48,889 nt of DNA from Gammaproteobacteria bacterium. GTDB taxonomy: Bacteria; Pseudomonadota; Gammaproteobacteria; GCA-001735895. Position numbers and translations under genes: made by a program. The notes beneath the pieces were generated by a model that was not told the origin of the DNA, did no database searches, and worked only from the letters and a program-made list of their open reading frames with translations. Shown piece by piece: positions 28,086 to 36,962 of this stretch. Within the stretch, counting starts at the first letter, position 1; each line of letters opens with the position of its first letter. The stretch covers positions 1 to 48,889 of the forward strand of contig JAOTYD010000024.1 of the NCBI GenBank assembly GCA_029862005.1, read 5' to 3'.

Positions 28086-29161
28086 TCCAATTTGGTAATA
28101 TTTACCGCGATTGTCGCGTACTTATTACGGGCCATACCGGATTCAAGGGGAGCTGGCTCACGCTCTGGTTGAATGAAATTGGAGCAAAGGTTGCCGGTAT
28201 TTCCCTAGATCCTGATACACAGCCTAATCACTGGGACCTGTTGAACCTGAGTATTAATGACCAACGTCTGGATATTCGTGATGCTGAAATAGTAAGAGAT
28301 AGCGTTGCAAAATTCCAACCTGAAATAGTGTTTCACCTAGCTGCTCAGCCGCTGGTCCGGCGAGCTTACCGCGATCCGATAGAAAATTGGTCCACTAATA
28401 TCATGGGTACAGCGCATGTGCTCGATGCCTGTCGGCAGGTCAAAGGTGTAAGAGCAATCGTCGCCATTACTACAGATAAAGTTTACGTTAATCGTGAGTG
28501 GCCATGGGGTTATCGAGAAAATGATCGCTTGGGTGGTCACGATCCCTATAGTGCTTCCAAAGCAGCCTGTGAGCTACTGATCGATAGTTATCGGTGCGCA
28601 TATTTCGATCACGAGAATGCGCCGCTTTTAGCATCGGCGCGTGCTGGAAATGTAATTGGTGGTGGAGATTGGGCGGAAGATCGATTGATCCCCGACTTGG
28701 TCAGAGCTATAGATCAAATGGAATCTTTAGTTATCCGTTCGCTAAGCGCCACCCGGCCATGGCAGCATGTTCTCGAGTGCCTGGCTGGTTATTTGTTACT
28801 GGGCCAACGGCTACTTGAGAAAAGAGAGGAGTTCGCAGAGGCCTGGAATTTCGGCCCTGGCCCTGAGGCCAATTGCACTGTTGCGAAAGTACTCTCGCTA
28901 TTGCAAACACACTGGCCGGATTTAGCCTGGGAACAAACGCAGGAGCTACAACCTCATGAGGCCAACCTTCTATATCTGGATCATGCCAAGGCAAAAGAGA
29001 AACTGAACTGGAATCCTGTTTGGAGCCTTGAAAAGGCGGTTCAGCTAACCGCAGATTGGTATTGTCAATACCGGGATAGGGGTACTATTCTATCGGGTGA
29101 TCATTTGGCAACCTATCTTAGTGATGCCTGCACGTCAGGTGTTTCTTGGATTCAACGATGA
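28082..29161 (+). CDS. rfbG: CDP-glucose 4,6-dehydratase
   Basis: The enzyme forms CDP-4-keto-6-deoxy-D-glucose. The product aligns along its length with Salmonella RfbG: VLITGHTGFKGSWLTLWLNEIGA, FHLAAQPLVRRAYRDPIENWSTNIMGT, ITTDKVYVNREWPWGYRENDRLGGHDPYSASKAACEL, and SARAGNVIGGGDWAEDRLIPDLVRA. I choose the TTG at 28082, overlapping the rfbF stop as TTGA, with GGAAGG upstream. This gives 359 residues, as in the known protein. A TTG at 28067 is the alternative and there is no ATG near. The low-efficiency start may set enzyme ratios. Confidence 0.93.
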   Translation: MIQFGNIYRDCRVLITGHTGFKGSWLTLWLNEIGAKVAGISLDPDTQPNHWDLLNLSINDQRLDIRDAEIVRDSVAKFQPEIVFHLAAQPLVRRAYRDPIENWSTNIMGTAHVLDACRQVKGVRAIVAITTDKVYVNREWPWGYRENDRLGGHDPYSASKAACELLIDSYRCAYFDHENAPLLASARAGNVIGGGDWAEDRLIPDLVRAIDQMESLVIRSLSATRPWQHVLECLAGYLLLGQRLLEKREEFAEAWNFGPGPEANCTVAKVLSLLQTHWPDLAWEQTQELQPHEANLLYLDHAKAKEKLNWNPVWSLEKAVQLTADWYCQYRDRGTILSGDHLATYLSDACTSGVSWIQR

Positions 29162-29709
29162 AGGTAATTAAGACGCCTATTCAGGGATTGATGGTTGTAG
29201 AATCTGAGTTGCATTCGGATCGCCGAGGCGAATTTGCTCGATTCTATTGCAAGGACGAGCTTCAGGAATGGATCGGTTCATACAATATCCTCCAAATTAA
29301 TCACTCGCATACACATGCTGTAGGTGCAATCCGAGGCTTGCATTATCAGAATCCACCCTACACTGAAATTAAGTTTGTGCGTTGTCTTAAAGGTAGAGTG
29401 TGGGATGTCGCTGTGGATCTACGGGCGGGCTCCCCCACCCAGTTGCAATGGCATGCCGAGGAACTATCAGAGGCCAATTTGCGCATGATGGTGATTCCGC
29501 AAGGCTTTGCTCATGGCTTTCAGGTGTTGGAGTCAGACAGTGAGCTTCTCTACCTTCACACAGCATTTTTTACCCCAGATGCTGAAGGGGGCATCGCACA
29601 TGACGATCCACAGTTGGCAATTACCTGGCCTTTGCCGGTTACTGAAATGTCAGATCGAGATCAACAGCTTTCGCCAATTTCACCTAGTTTTCCCGGGATT
29701 GACACATGA
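29158..29709 (+). CDS. RmlC-type NDP-4-keto-6-deoxysugar 3,5(or 3)-epimerase
   Basis: The 183-residue product is a cupin of the dTDP-4-dehydrorhamnose 3,5-epimerase family. It has DRRGEFARFYCKDEL, the active-site segment NHSHTHAVGAIRGLHYQNPP, KFVRCLKGRVWDVAVDLR and IPQGFAHGFQVL. No dTDP-sugar genes are nearby. Its start overlaps rfbG as ATGA and its stop overlaps the methyltransferase, so the substrate is probably CDP-4-keto-6-deoxyglucose. Whether it acts at C3, C5 or both is not readable. The ATG at 29158 is chosen over a TTG at 29146. Confidence 0.88.
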   Translation: MKVIKTPIQGLMVVESELHSDRRGEFARFYCKDELQEWIGSYNILQINHSHTHAVGAIRGLHYQNPPYTEIKFVRCLKGRVWDVAVDLRAGSPTQLQWHAEELSEANLRMMVIPQGFAHGFQVLESDSELLYLHTAFFTPDAEGGIAHDDPQLAITWPLPVTEMSDRDQQLSPISPSFPGIDT

Positions 29710-30929
29710 AATGCCGGCATTGCGATTCGCTATTAGAACACACGTTTCTTGATCTTGGTTTTGCGCCACCATCGAATGCATACTTATGCAATGGAGATCT
29801 CAACAAGCCTGAATTGTACTATCCACTCAGACTTAAAGTATGTACCCAGTGCTGGTTGGTGCAAACAGAAGACTGCGCTCAAGCAGATGAGCTGTTTTCA
29901 CCAGACTACGCATACTTTTCTTCAACCTCAGCAGGATGGCTGGCCCATGCAAGACGTTATACCGATGCTATAACAAAACGTCTTGGCCTCAATGAGGACA
30001 GCTTCGTTGTTGAAGTTGCCTCGAATGACGGCTATTTGCTTAAAAATTTCGTTGCCGCAGGAATTCCTTGTCTAGGTATTGAACCAACCGCTAGTACTGC
30101 CACTGCTGCTGAGGCATTACACATTCCTGTGCTGCGCGAATTTTTTGGCGAATCCCTAAGTAACCAGCTAGCCAAAGAAGAGAAAAAGGCTGATCTGATT
30201 GTGGGCAACAATGTCTACGCCCATGTGCCAGATATCAACGACTTTACTCGTGGGCTGAAAGCTGCGTTGAAATCGAATGGGACTATTACGCTGGAATTTC
30301 CACACCTGATGAGACTAATCGAGTACAACCAGTTTGATACCGTTTATCACGAGCACTTTTCCTATCTCTCGCTACATACGGTCAGCCGCATCTTTGAGCA
30401 AGCAGGCTTGCGGATTTTTGACGTAGAGGAGCTACCTACTCACGGAGGGAGCCTGCGGGTTTTTGGGTGTCATCATAATGACCCACGAGGGCCAACCGAA
30501 TCAGTCAATAGTATTTTTACGGAAGAAACGACTCGTGGCTTGCAGGCGCTTGCCACATATCAGTCTCTCCAGGCTCGTGCCGACCAGGTTAAGGATGAAA
30601 TGCTGACCTTTCTGCTGGCACAAAAGCGTGCAGGGAAATACGTAATGGCCTATGGCGCAGCTGCCAAGGGCAATACACTACTCAATTACGCGGGCGTCAA
30701 GCCTGATCTTCTGCCGATGGTGTGCGATGCTGCACCAGCCAAGCAGGGGAAGTTTATGCCGGGTAGTCATATCCCGATAGTTAACCCAGAGATGCTACAC
30801 GAAGTGAAGCCGGATATTATGCTTGTACTTCCATGGAACATTGCAGAAGAAGTAGCCAACCAGCATTCTTATATTAGAGAATGGGGTGGACAGTTTGTCA
30901 TTTCGGTGCCCAAGATGAAAATTTTTTAG
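29706..30929 (+). CDS. TylC3/TcaB9-type sugar C-methyltransferase
   Basis: This SAM-dependent enzyme adds a methyl to C3 of a 4-ketosugar nucleotide. The 407-residue product has the three expected parts. The first is a zinc-finger-like N-terminus with CRHC (3-6) and CTQC (46-49). The second is a SAM fold with VEVASNDG (102-109). The third is a C-terminal domain with AYGAAAKGNTLLNY near 316-330. The active-site segment YHEHFSY (Tyr214, Glu216, His217) matches the Tyr/Glu/His set of TcaB9. The gene overlaps the epimerase by 4 bases. This implies a branched-chain deoxysugar in the glycan. Confidence 0.93.
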   Translation: MKCRHCDSLLEHTFLDLGFAPPSNAYLCNGDLNKPELYYPLRLKVCTQCWLVQTEDCAQADELFSPDYAYFSSTSAGWLAHARRYTDAITKRLGLNEDSFVVEVASNDGYLLKNFVAAGIPCLGIEPTASTATAAEALHIPVLREFFGESLSNQLAKEEKKADLIVGNNVYAHVPDINDFTRGLKAALKSNGTITLEFPHLMRLIEYNQFDTVYHEHFSYLSLHTVSRIFEQAGLRIFDVEELPTHGGSLRVFGCHHNDPRGPTESVNSIFTEETTRGLQALATYQSLQARADQVKDEMLTFLLAQKRAGKYVMAYGAAAKGNTLLNYAGVKPDLLPMVCDAAPAKQGKFMPGSHIPIVNPEMLHEVKPDIMLVLPWNIAEEVANQHSYIREWGGQFVISVPKMKIF

Positions 30930-30937
30930 GAGGTTTT

Positions 30938-32044
30938 GTGACCCGTATTCATTACACCAAACCTTCCATAACGGAACTTGAAGTAGGGTATGCTACTGAT
31001 GCCGCCCGAAACGGGTGGGGAGAATGCTGCTACGAATATATCAATCGCTTTGAAGAGGCCTTTAAAGAACATTTGGGCGTGAAATACGCAATTGCTACAT
31101 CCAGCTGCACCGGTGCATTGCATATGGGAATGGCCGCACTGGGTATTAAACATGGCGATGAAGTCATTCTTGCCGATACCAATTGGATTGCTACTGCTGC
31201 CCCCATCGTGCATCTGGGCGCTAAACCGATATTCGTTGATATCCTTCCCGATAGCTGGTGTATTGATCCCGATCAGGCCGAAGCGGCTATCACATCCAGA
31301 ACAAAGGCCATTATTGCTGTGCATCTGTATGGCAACTTGTGTGATATGGGACGCCTGTTTGCGATCGGAGAAAAGCACGGGATTCCAGTAATTGAGGATG
31401 CGGCGGAGGCTCTTGGTTCTGTGTACCACGGCCAACGAGCTGGCAGCATGGGTGAGTTCGGAAGTTTTTCATTTCACGGATCTAAGACACTTACTACCGG
31501 TGAGGGTGGCATGTTTGTGACCAACAATACCGATTTATATGAAACCGTTTTAACACTATCCAATCATGGTCGCGCTAGAAAGCAGAGCAAACAATTCTGG
31601 CCTGACATGGTGGGCTTCAAGTATAAAATGTCCAATATTCAGGCAGCGATTGGCTGTGCGCAGATGGAACGTATAGAAGAACTATTTAGTAAGAAAAGAG
31701 AAATACTGAAATACTATAAAAACAAGCTCGAGTTATTATCAGGGATAACAATGAATCCCGAACCGTTGGGTACTGTAAATGGGGCCTGGATGCCTACTGC
31801 CGTGTTTGACACAGAGACTGGCGTTACAATAAAGATACTTCAACAAATGTTTGTTGCCGAGGAGATCGATGCACGGGTGTTTTTTCACCCCCTCTCAAGC
31901 CTACCAATGTTCAAGGAAAGATTTCGAAATACCATTGCGTACGATATCTCTGAGCGCGCTATTAATCTTCCAAGCTACCACGAAATTGCTATCGATCAGC
32001 AAGATCGGGTAATAACCGTAGTTCGTGGGGCTTGTAATGACTGA
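30938..32044 (+). CDS. DegT/DnrJ/EryC1 aminotransferase, perosamine-synthase-like
   Basis: A PLP enzyme that aminates a keto sugar nucleotide, usually at C4. The 368-residue product has the PLP lysine in SFHGSKTLTTGEGG (Lys183), the TSSCTGALHMGMAALG phosphate site and AVHLYGNLCDM...VIEDAAEALGS. The pattern resembles RfbE/Per. I choose the GTG at 30938, which follows a perfect AGGAGG. Longer frames start inside the previous gene. It lies directly after the C-methyltransferase and overlaps an acyltransferase. The substrate may be the methylated CDP-4-ketosugar or the Gmd product (giving perosamine). I favour the first on gene order. Confidence 0.88.
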   Translation: MTRIHYTKPSITELEVGYATDAARNGWGECCYEYINRFEEAFKEHLGVKYAIATSSCTGALHMGMAALGIKHGDEVILADTNWIATAAPIVHLGAKPIFVDILPDSWCIDPDQAEAAITSRTKAIIAVHLYGNLCDMGRLFAIGEKHGIPVIEDAAEALGSVYHGQRAGSMGEFGSFSFHGSKTLTTGEGGMFVTNNTDLYETVLTLSNHGRARKQSKQFWPDMVGFKYKMSNIQAAIGCAQMERIEELFSKKREILKYYKNKLELLSGITMNPEPLGTVNGAWMPTAVFDTETGVTIKILQQMFVAEEIDARVFFHPLSSLPMFKERFRNTIAYDISERAINLPSYHEIAIDQQDRVITVVRGACND

Positions 32045-32690
32045 CACGAATCGTTTCGTCATCTGGGGGAGCGCTGGCCACGCTAAAGTACTCGCCAATC
32101 TCATCTCCCTTAATCATGGGCACGTAATGGAGCTGTTTGACAACAATCCAGCTGCAACATCTGTTTTGATAGATGTACCTCTGCATATTGGCGTCGAAGG
32201 TTTTTCCTTTTGGTGTGAAAATGAATGGGATCATCAAGAGGTTTTTGGACTTGCGGCCATCGGCGGTGCTAGAGGGCTTGATAGGCTCGAGATACATCAA
32301 TTATTTCGTGAGCAAGGTATCCGTGTCGAACCAATAGTGCATCCTTCTGCATCCGTATGCGAAACTGCCGCACTTGGTGCGGGGACACAAGTATTGTCAC
32401 AAGCGCTTGTATCGTCCGATGCCCGTATCGGAGAAGGTTGCATCATTAATCATCGTGCAGCCGCAGATCATGAGTGTCAAATAGGTGACGGTGTTCATCT
32501 TGCACCGGGAGCGACTCTATGCGGTTGTGTACAGGTGGGTAACAACGTATTAATTGGTGCTGGTGCGGTCGTTTTACCTCGAGTTACGATCGGTGATAAT
32601 ACTGTGGTGGGAGCTGGAGCAATAGTAACACGAGATCTTCCTGCAAATGTTGTGGTCGTGGGGAACCCGGCGCGGCTTTTCAGCAAGTAA
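32037..32690 (+). CDS. NeuD/PglD-like sugar N- or O-acyltransferase
   Basis: The 217-residue product has an N-terminal sugar-nucleotide-binding alpha/beta domain (RFVIWGSAGHAKVLANLI, about 6-23). A left-handed beta helix of hexapeptide repeats follows from about residue 105 (IGEGCIINHRAAADHECQIGDGVHLAPGATLCGCVQVGNNVLIGAGAVVLP). The histidine in NHRAAADHEC fits the catalytic base of PglD-type enzymes. It would acylate the amino group made by the preceding aminotransferase, which it overlaps by 8 bases. The acyl donor is unknown. Confidence 0.88.
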   Translation: MTDTNRFVIWGSAGHAKVLANLISLNHGHVMELFDNNPAATSVLIDVPLHIGVEGFSFWCENEWDHQEVFGLAAIGGARGLDRLEIHQLFREQGIRVEPIVHPSASVCETAALGAGTQVLSQALVSSDARIGEGCIINHRAAADHECQIGDGVHLAPGATLCGCVQVGNNVLIGAGAVVLPRVTIGDNTVVGAGAIVTRDLPANVVVVGNPARLFSK

Positions 32691-32740
32691 GATGCAATAC
32701 CGTTAACGATGTACAGTTTAATAAAATGAAGAGGGACAGA

Positions 32741-33520
32741 ATGTCGATTTACGAACAATTTAGACGCGAGTGTATCGAGGAAACGGCTAAACAGGGTAGT
32801 GATGAAGAGCTCGCGCGGTTGTCGCTTGAGTGGACTGAGTCGGCCAACGCAGGTAAGTATTCTTACCATTTTGAGTGGCTCTCCCGCCCAATCATTCAAT
32901 ATCCCCAGGACATGGTTGCGATGCAGGAGCTTATCTGGCGTATCAAGCCGGATCTAATCATCGAGACCGGTATAGCACACGGAGGATCCTTAATATTAAG
33001 TGCTTCCATTTTAGCATTGCAGGACTATGCTGACGCGGTGGAATCAGGACGCCAGCTCGATCCTAGGGCTAGCCGCCGGAGAGTGCTGGGTATTGATATA
33101 GATATACGAACACATAATCGGACGGCCATTGAGACTCATCCTATGGCGCACATGATTGATATGATTCAGGGCTCCAGTATCGAACCTGAAGTTATCGCGC
33201 AAGTTCAAGAATTTGCTAATGGGTATAAAAACATCCTCGTTTGTCTTGATTCCAATCATACTCATGACCATGCACTAGCTGAATTGGAGGCATATGCCCC
33301 CCTTACGAGCAAGGGCAGCTACTGTGTAGTATTCGACACCATCATCGAAGACTTGCCTGCCGAAATTTTTCCAGACCGCCCATGGGGTCCAGGTGATAAT
33401 CCGAAAACAGCAGTATGGGAATACCTGAAAACTCATCCCGAGTTCGAGATCGATAAGCAAATCGATAACAAACTGTTGATCAGTGTTGCTCCGGATGGAT
33501 ATCTAAAGCGAGTAAGATAA
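32741..33520 (+). CDS. CmcI/cephalosporin hydroxylase-family SAM methyltransferase
   Basis: The 259-residue product belongs to the CmcI (cephalosporin hydroxylase) family. Despite the name these are class I methyltransferase folds, and several act as sugar O-methyltransferases. Visible motifs are DLIIETGIAHGGSLILSASIL (SAM site, about 70-90), VLGIDIDIRTHNRTAIETHPM, LVCLDSNHTHDHALAELEAY and VVFDTIIEDLP. I choose the ATG at 32741 with GAGGGA close upstream. An ATG five codons earlier (32726) is possible. It follows the acyltransferase by about 50 bases. O-methylation of the deoxysugar is the best guess. Confidence 0.8.
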   Translation: MSIYEQFRRECIEETAKQGSDEELARLSLEWTESANAGKYSYHFEWLSRPIIQYPQDMVAMQELIWRIKPDLIIETGIAHGGSLILSASILALQDYADAVESGRQLDPRASRRRVLGIDIDIRTHNRTAIETHPMAHMIDMIQGSSIEPEVIAQVQEFANGYKNILVCLDSNHTHDHALAELEAYAPLTSKGSYCVVFDTIIEDLPAEIFPDRPWGPGDNPKTAVWEYLKTHPEFEIDKQIDNKLLISVAPDGYLKRVR

Positions 33521-33542
33521 GCGTAAGTCAAGCGAATCTATA

Positions 33543-35045
33543 ATGTCTTTAAGAAAAAATGTCCTCGCCAACTATCTTGGGCATTGTTGGCGTGCCATTA
33601 TGTCGCTCGCATTCGTACCACTATACATCAAGTATCTTGGCATTGAAGCCTACGGGCTAATCGGTATCTTTGTGATGCTGCAAGCTTGGTTAAGTTTGCT
33701 TGATATGGGTATGAAACCTGCCTTGGGACGTGAAATGGCACGATTTACAGGGGGTGACCACGATGCGCAGTCGATCTGGGACTTATTACGTAGTATTGAG
33801 ATCATCGCTATTGGTATGGCGTTGCTTATTGGGCTTGGTTTCTGGGTTGCGTCTGACTGGTTGGCAGCTGACTGGGTGCAGATAGACAAAATACCGATAG
33901 CTGTGGTGGCTGATTCGTTTGAATTAATGGGGATAGTAATAGCATTCCGATTTATTGAAAATATTTACACTAACAGTATTGCTGGATTACAACGTCAGGT
34001 GTTGCAGAATGTGGTGGTCATTTTTATGGAAGCATTCCGAGGGATAGGGGCCGTAGCAGTCCTGGTTTGGGTTGAGCCCACGATTCGCGCATTTTTTATC
34101 TGGCAGGGGTTAATATCATTGGTAACAGCAACCATTTTTATGATGGTTGTCTATCGCATACTACCCAAGCCGGCAAATTTCGCGCGATTCTCTCTGTCAG
34201 CGTTAGGCGAAATTTGGCGTTTTGCAGCAGGTATGCTTAGTATTACTTTGTTGGCTCTTCTGTTAACGCAGATTGACAAAATATTACTCTCACGCCTGTT
34301 GTCATTAAAAGTTTTTGGGTATTACGCATTTGCGAGTTTAGTAGCAGGTGGTCTGTATATTATGGTAATTCCTATTAGTGCCGCCTTTTACCCACGTTTT
34401 ACGGAGTTATTGACTCGAAAGGATGATCAGGCTTTGGTTAGGACCTACCACCTCGGCGCACAACTGGTGACCGTGCTGATGGGTTCAGCAACAGTGATGC
34501 TAATTGTATTTGCAGACCATTTATTGCTACTTTGGACGGCTGATCCTGTGCTGACAGAACAGGTAGCCCCTATCATGACCATTTTGGCAGTAGGAACCTT
34601 TCTCAACGGTCTTATGTGGATACCCTACCAGTTACAACTCGCCCATGGCTGGACATCGCTATCCATTCGAATAAATTTCGTGGCAGTTGTATTTATTGTT
34701 CCTGCTCTTATCTGGGTAGTACCCATATTTGGAAGTATAGGTGCAGCATGGGTATGGGTGAGTCTAAATACTTTTTATGTATTTATCGGCGTTCATTTTA
34801 TGTATCGGAAAATTTTAACGAACGAAAAAAGGCACTGGTACATACAGGATCTTCTTGTCCCTATTCTCGCTGCACTTGTAGGAGCATTGATCGTTGATTG
34901 GTTAATACCTCTTCCCATAACTCCTCTTGCACAGATAGGCCATTTGATACTAACCGCATTGTTAATACTAATGATTGCTATCACTGCCGCACAACAGAGT
35001 CGTGAAAAGCTAATAGCCTATGTGCGATATTTCTTTACTAAATAA
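33543..35045 (+). CDS. wzx: Wzx-type lipid-linked oligosaccharide flippase
   Basis: Wzx moves undecaprenyl-pyrophosphate-linked repeat units across the inner membrane. The 500-residue product has about 12-14 hydrophobic helices, starting LGHCWRAIMSLAFVPLYIKYLGIEAYGLIGIFVMLQAWLSLLDMGMKPALGREMAR, the usual N-terminal arrangement of the MOP/PST family. No other domain is visible. With the multispanning protein at 36963-38102 it marks the locus as Wzx/Wzy-dependent, not an ABC-transporter system. Confidence 0.9.
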   Translation: MSLRKNVLANYLGHCWRAIMSLAFVPLYIKYLGIEAYGLIGIFVMLQAWLSLLDMGMKPALGREMARFTGGDHDAQSIWDLLRSIEIIAIGMALLIGLGFWVASDWLAADWVQIDKIPIAVVADSFELMGIVIAFRFIENIYTNSIAGLQRQVLQNVVVIFMEAFRGIGAVAVLVWVEPTIRAFFIWQGLISLVTATIFMMVVYRILPKPANFARFSLSALGEIWRFAAGMLSITLLALLLTQIDKILLSRLLSLKVFGYYAFASLVAGGLYIMVIPISAAFYPRFTELLTRKDDQALVRTYHLGAQLVTVLMGSATVMLIVFADHLLLLWTADPVLTEQVAPIMTILAVGTFLNGLMWIPYQLQLAHGWTSLSIRINFVAVVFIVPALIWVVPIFGSIGAAWVWVSLNTFYVFIGVHFMYRKILTNEKRHWYIQDLLVPILAALVGALIVDWLIPLPITPLAQIGHLILTALLILMIAITAAQQSREKLIAYVRYFFTK

Positions 35046-35059
35046 AAGTCGATATTAAT

Positions 35060-35947
35060 ATGAGTCCAGCACCACTCGTTAGCATTGGTATGCCAGTCTA
35101 TAACGGTGAAAAGTTTATTTTTGAAGCTATTGACGCATTATTAGCTCAATCATTTTCCAACTTTGAACTTATTATTTCAGACAATGCCTCCACAGATAGA
35201 ACTGAGGAGATATGTCGAGATTATAGTTCAAAGGATGAAAGAATCCGTTTCATACGACAATCTAATAACATTGGTGGACAAGCTAATTTCAAGTATGTAT
35301 TGGACGAAGCTAAAGCAGATTGTTTTATGTGGGCCGCCGCGGACGATAGCTCAAAACCAGAATTTATTGAACGGCTCTATTGTACTCTCGTATCGAATCC
35401 AGAACTTGTTTTGGTTATGTCAGACGTGATTAACATTTCTGAAGATGGACTTATGCTTGGAGTGAGCGAGCTGGAGAATATAAGAATCGGAGACGTAAAG
35501 GATCATTGGGAAAAATTAAGATGGAGATTTTTTGATAATCCGACAACAAATATCTATTTTTGTATTTACGGATTGTTTAGAACGAATATCTTAAGATCGG
35601 TTCAAATGAATTACAAAGGAATGGTAACTCATCTAGCTGGATCAGAAATTCCGTTCCTTGCACAAATTGCACTAAAAGGAAAAGTAGCTTCAATCCCTGA
35701 ATCTTTGAAGATTTATAGAAAACATGACAATTCAGTTTATCATACTGAGGGGAATAGGATGCTCATTCTTGATAGAGTTAAAAACAATATGAATATATGT
35801 TCATGTTTACTTCATATAACTGCGGAATCAAATCTTGATTTATTTGATAAGGTATATGTGATTACGAAGACTTTCTTATCAACGATCAAATGGGTAATCC
35901 GGCATTTGGTGGGGCAGTTATTGCGTAAGACCATATTAAAATCATGA
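35060..35947 (+). CDS. Family 2 glycosyltransferase
   Basis: The 295-residue product starts VSIGMPVYNGEKFIFEAIDALLAQSFSNFELIISDNASTDRTEEIC, a GT-A fold of the GT2 family. The metal-binding region follows in MWAAADDSSKP (about residues 90-101). A hydrophobic, basic C-terminus (WVIRHLVGQLLRK) probably lies against the inner membrane. It would add one sugar of the repeat unit on the cytoplasmic side. Donor and acceptor are not readable. Base composition becomes clearly AT-rich from this gene onward. It begins 14 bases after wzx. Confidence 0.88.
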   Translation: MSPAPLVSIGMPVYNGEKFIFEAIDALLAQSFSNFELIISDNASTDRTEEICRDYSSKDERIRFIRQSNNIGGQANFKYVLDEAKADCFMWAAADDSSKPEFIERLYCTLVSNPELVLVMSDVINISEDGLMLGVSELENIRIGDVKDHWEKLRWRFFDNPTTNIYFCIYGLFRTNILRSVQMNYKGMVTHLAGSEIPFLAQIALKGKVASIPESLKIYRKHDNSVYHTEGNRMLILDRVKNNMNICSCLLHITAESNLDLFDKVYVITKTFLSTIKWVIRHLVGQLLRKTILKS

Positions 35948-36060
35948 CCCATGCCAGTAAAAAGCACAATCGCAATCGATACCCAACGTATTTGAAGCCA
36001 GCCTGGTGGTAGGCTCTATGTAAATTGTTAATCCCGGAATGTAGCAGCGATTCCTGAACG

Positions 36061-36078
36061 TATTCACTTGCGTGAATA
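36061..36078 (+). other. Small hairpin in the gap before the broken fkbM gene
   Basis: TATTCAC (36061-36067) pairs with GTGAATA (36072-36078) over TTGC. No T-run follows directly. The gap 35948-36126 holds no gene that I can support. Confidence 0.35.
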
Positions 36079-36126
36079 AATATTTCTGGCTAAAAGCACT
36101 AAAGATAATAGGTTTCAGGGGAAGAC

Positions 36127-36872
36127 ATGTGTAAGGTGGCAATAAATCTAGTTCGAAATTGTTTTCACCGGCTGGGTCTCGATGTTCATCGTTTAAGCGT
36201 TAACAGCAATGCTATTCTCCAAACCCTGAAAGGACTCGAGTATTTCAAGATCGATACAGTTCTGGATATCGGGGCGAATATGGGGCAATTTGCCATAGAG
36301 CTTCGATCAATGGGTTATGATGGCAGAATAGCAAGTTTTGAACCCCTGCCGATGCACACCAAAAATTGCTGGCAAGTGCGGCAAAAGACGAGTTATGGCA
36401 AGTGCATCAGCAGGGCGCGACCGGTGAATATGACGGCGAGATCGAAATTAACGTTTCCGCTAATTTGGTTTCCTCGTCAGTCCCTACAATACTCGAAGCC
36501 CACTCAAACGCCGCCAAGAATTCGGCCTACGAGGATAGAACAAAGGTGCCCGTTTGGTGCCTCGATAGTGTGGAAAATCAGTATCAGTATTTGGGCGCAA
36601 GTGAAAATTTCTTCTTAAAGATCGATACACAAGGATATGAATGGCAGGTTCTCGATGGTGCGCCCGAGACTATTGCGTAGGCAAAAGGAGTTCTGTGTGA
36701 ATTGTCATTGGTGTCACTTTACGAAGGACAACGGATGCGGATGGAAATGATTGAGCAATTAAGCCATGATGGATTTACACTATGGTCTATTCAACGGGGC
36801 TTCACCGACTCAGAAAATGGCCAGACACTGCAAATCGACGCAATTTTTTACCAAGATAGCTCATTTAGCTAA
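36127..36872 (+). pseudogene. FkbM-family methyltransferase, disrupted by a frameshift and a nonsense codon
   Basis: Reading across frames gives a complete FkbM protein of about 248 residues. It starts MCKVAINLVRNCFHRLGLDVHRL, then VLDIGANMGQFAIELRSMGYDGRIASFEPLPMHTK. After that the frame shifts at the A-run near 36359-36364, as if one A were lost. KLLASAAKDELW... to NFFLKIDTQGYEWQVLDGAPETIA follow in the new frame. A TAG at 36678-36680 then interrupts the frame, which continues as AKGVLCELSLVSLYEGQRM to a normal TAA at 36870-36872. TAG is one C-to-T change from CAG. With two independent lesions the gene is very likely dead. An intact relative lies at 38271-38993. Confidence 0.88.
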
Positions 36873-36962
36873 ACGAGGGAGACTCCCGGAATGTCATGCA
36901 GGACGCGTAAAATTGATGGTGGGCATCTAAATGCGAAGTAATGGTCTCGTATTAGAAATTAT

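Noticed and set aside
36681-36872. Separate small gene after the TAG in the fkbM remnant
   Set aside because: It continues the FkbM C-terminal sequence in the same frame, so it belongs to the pseudogene.
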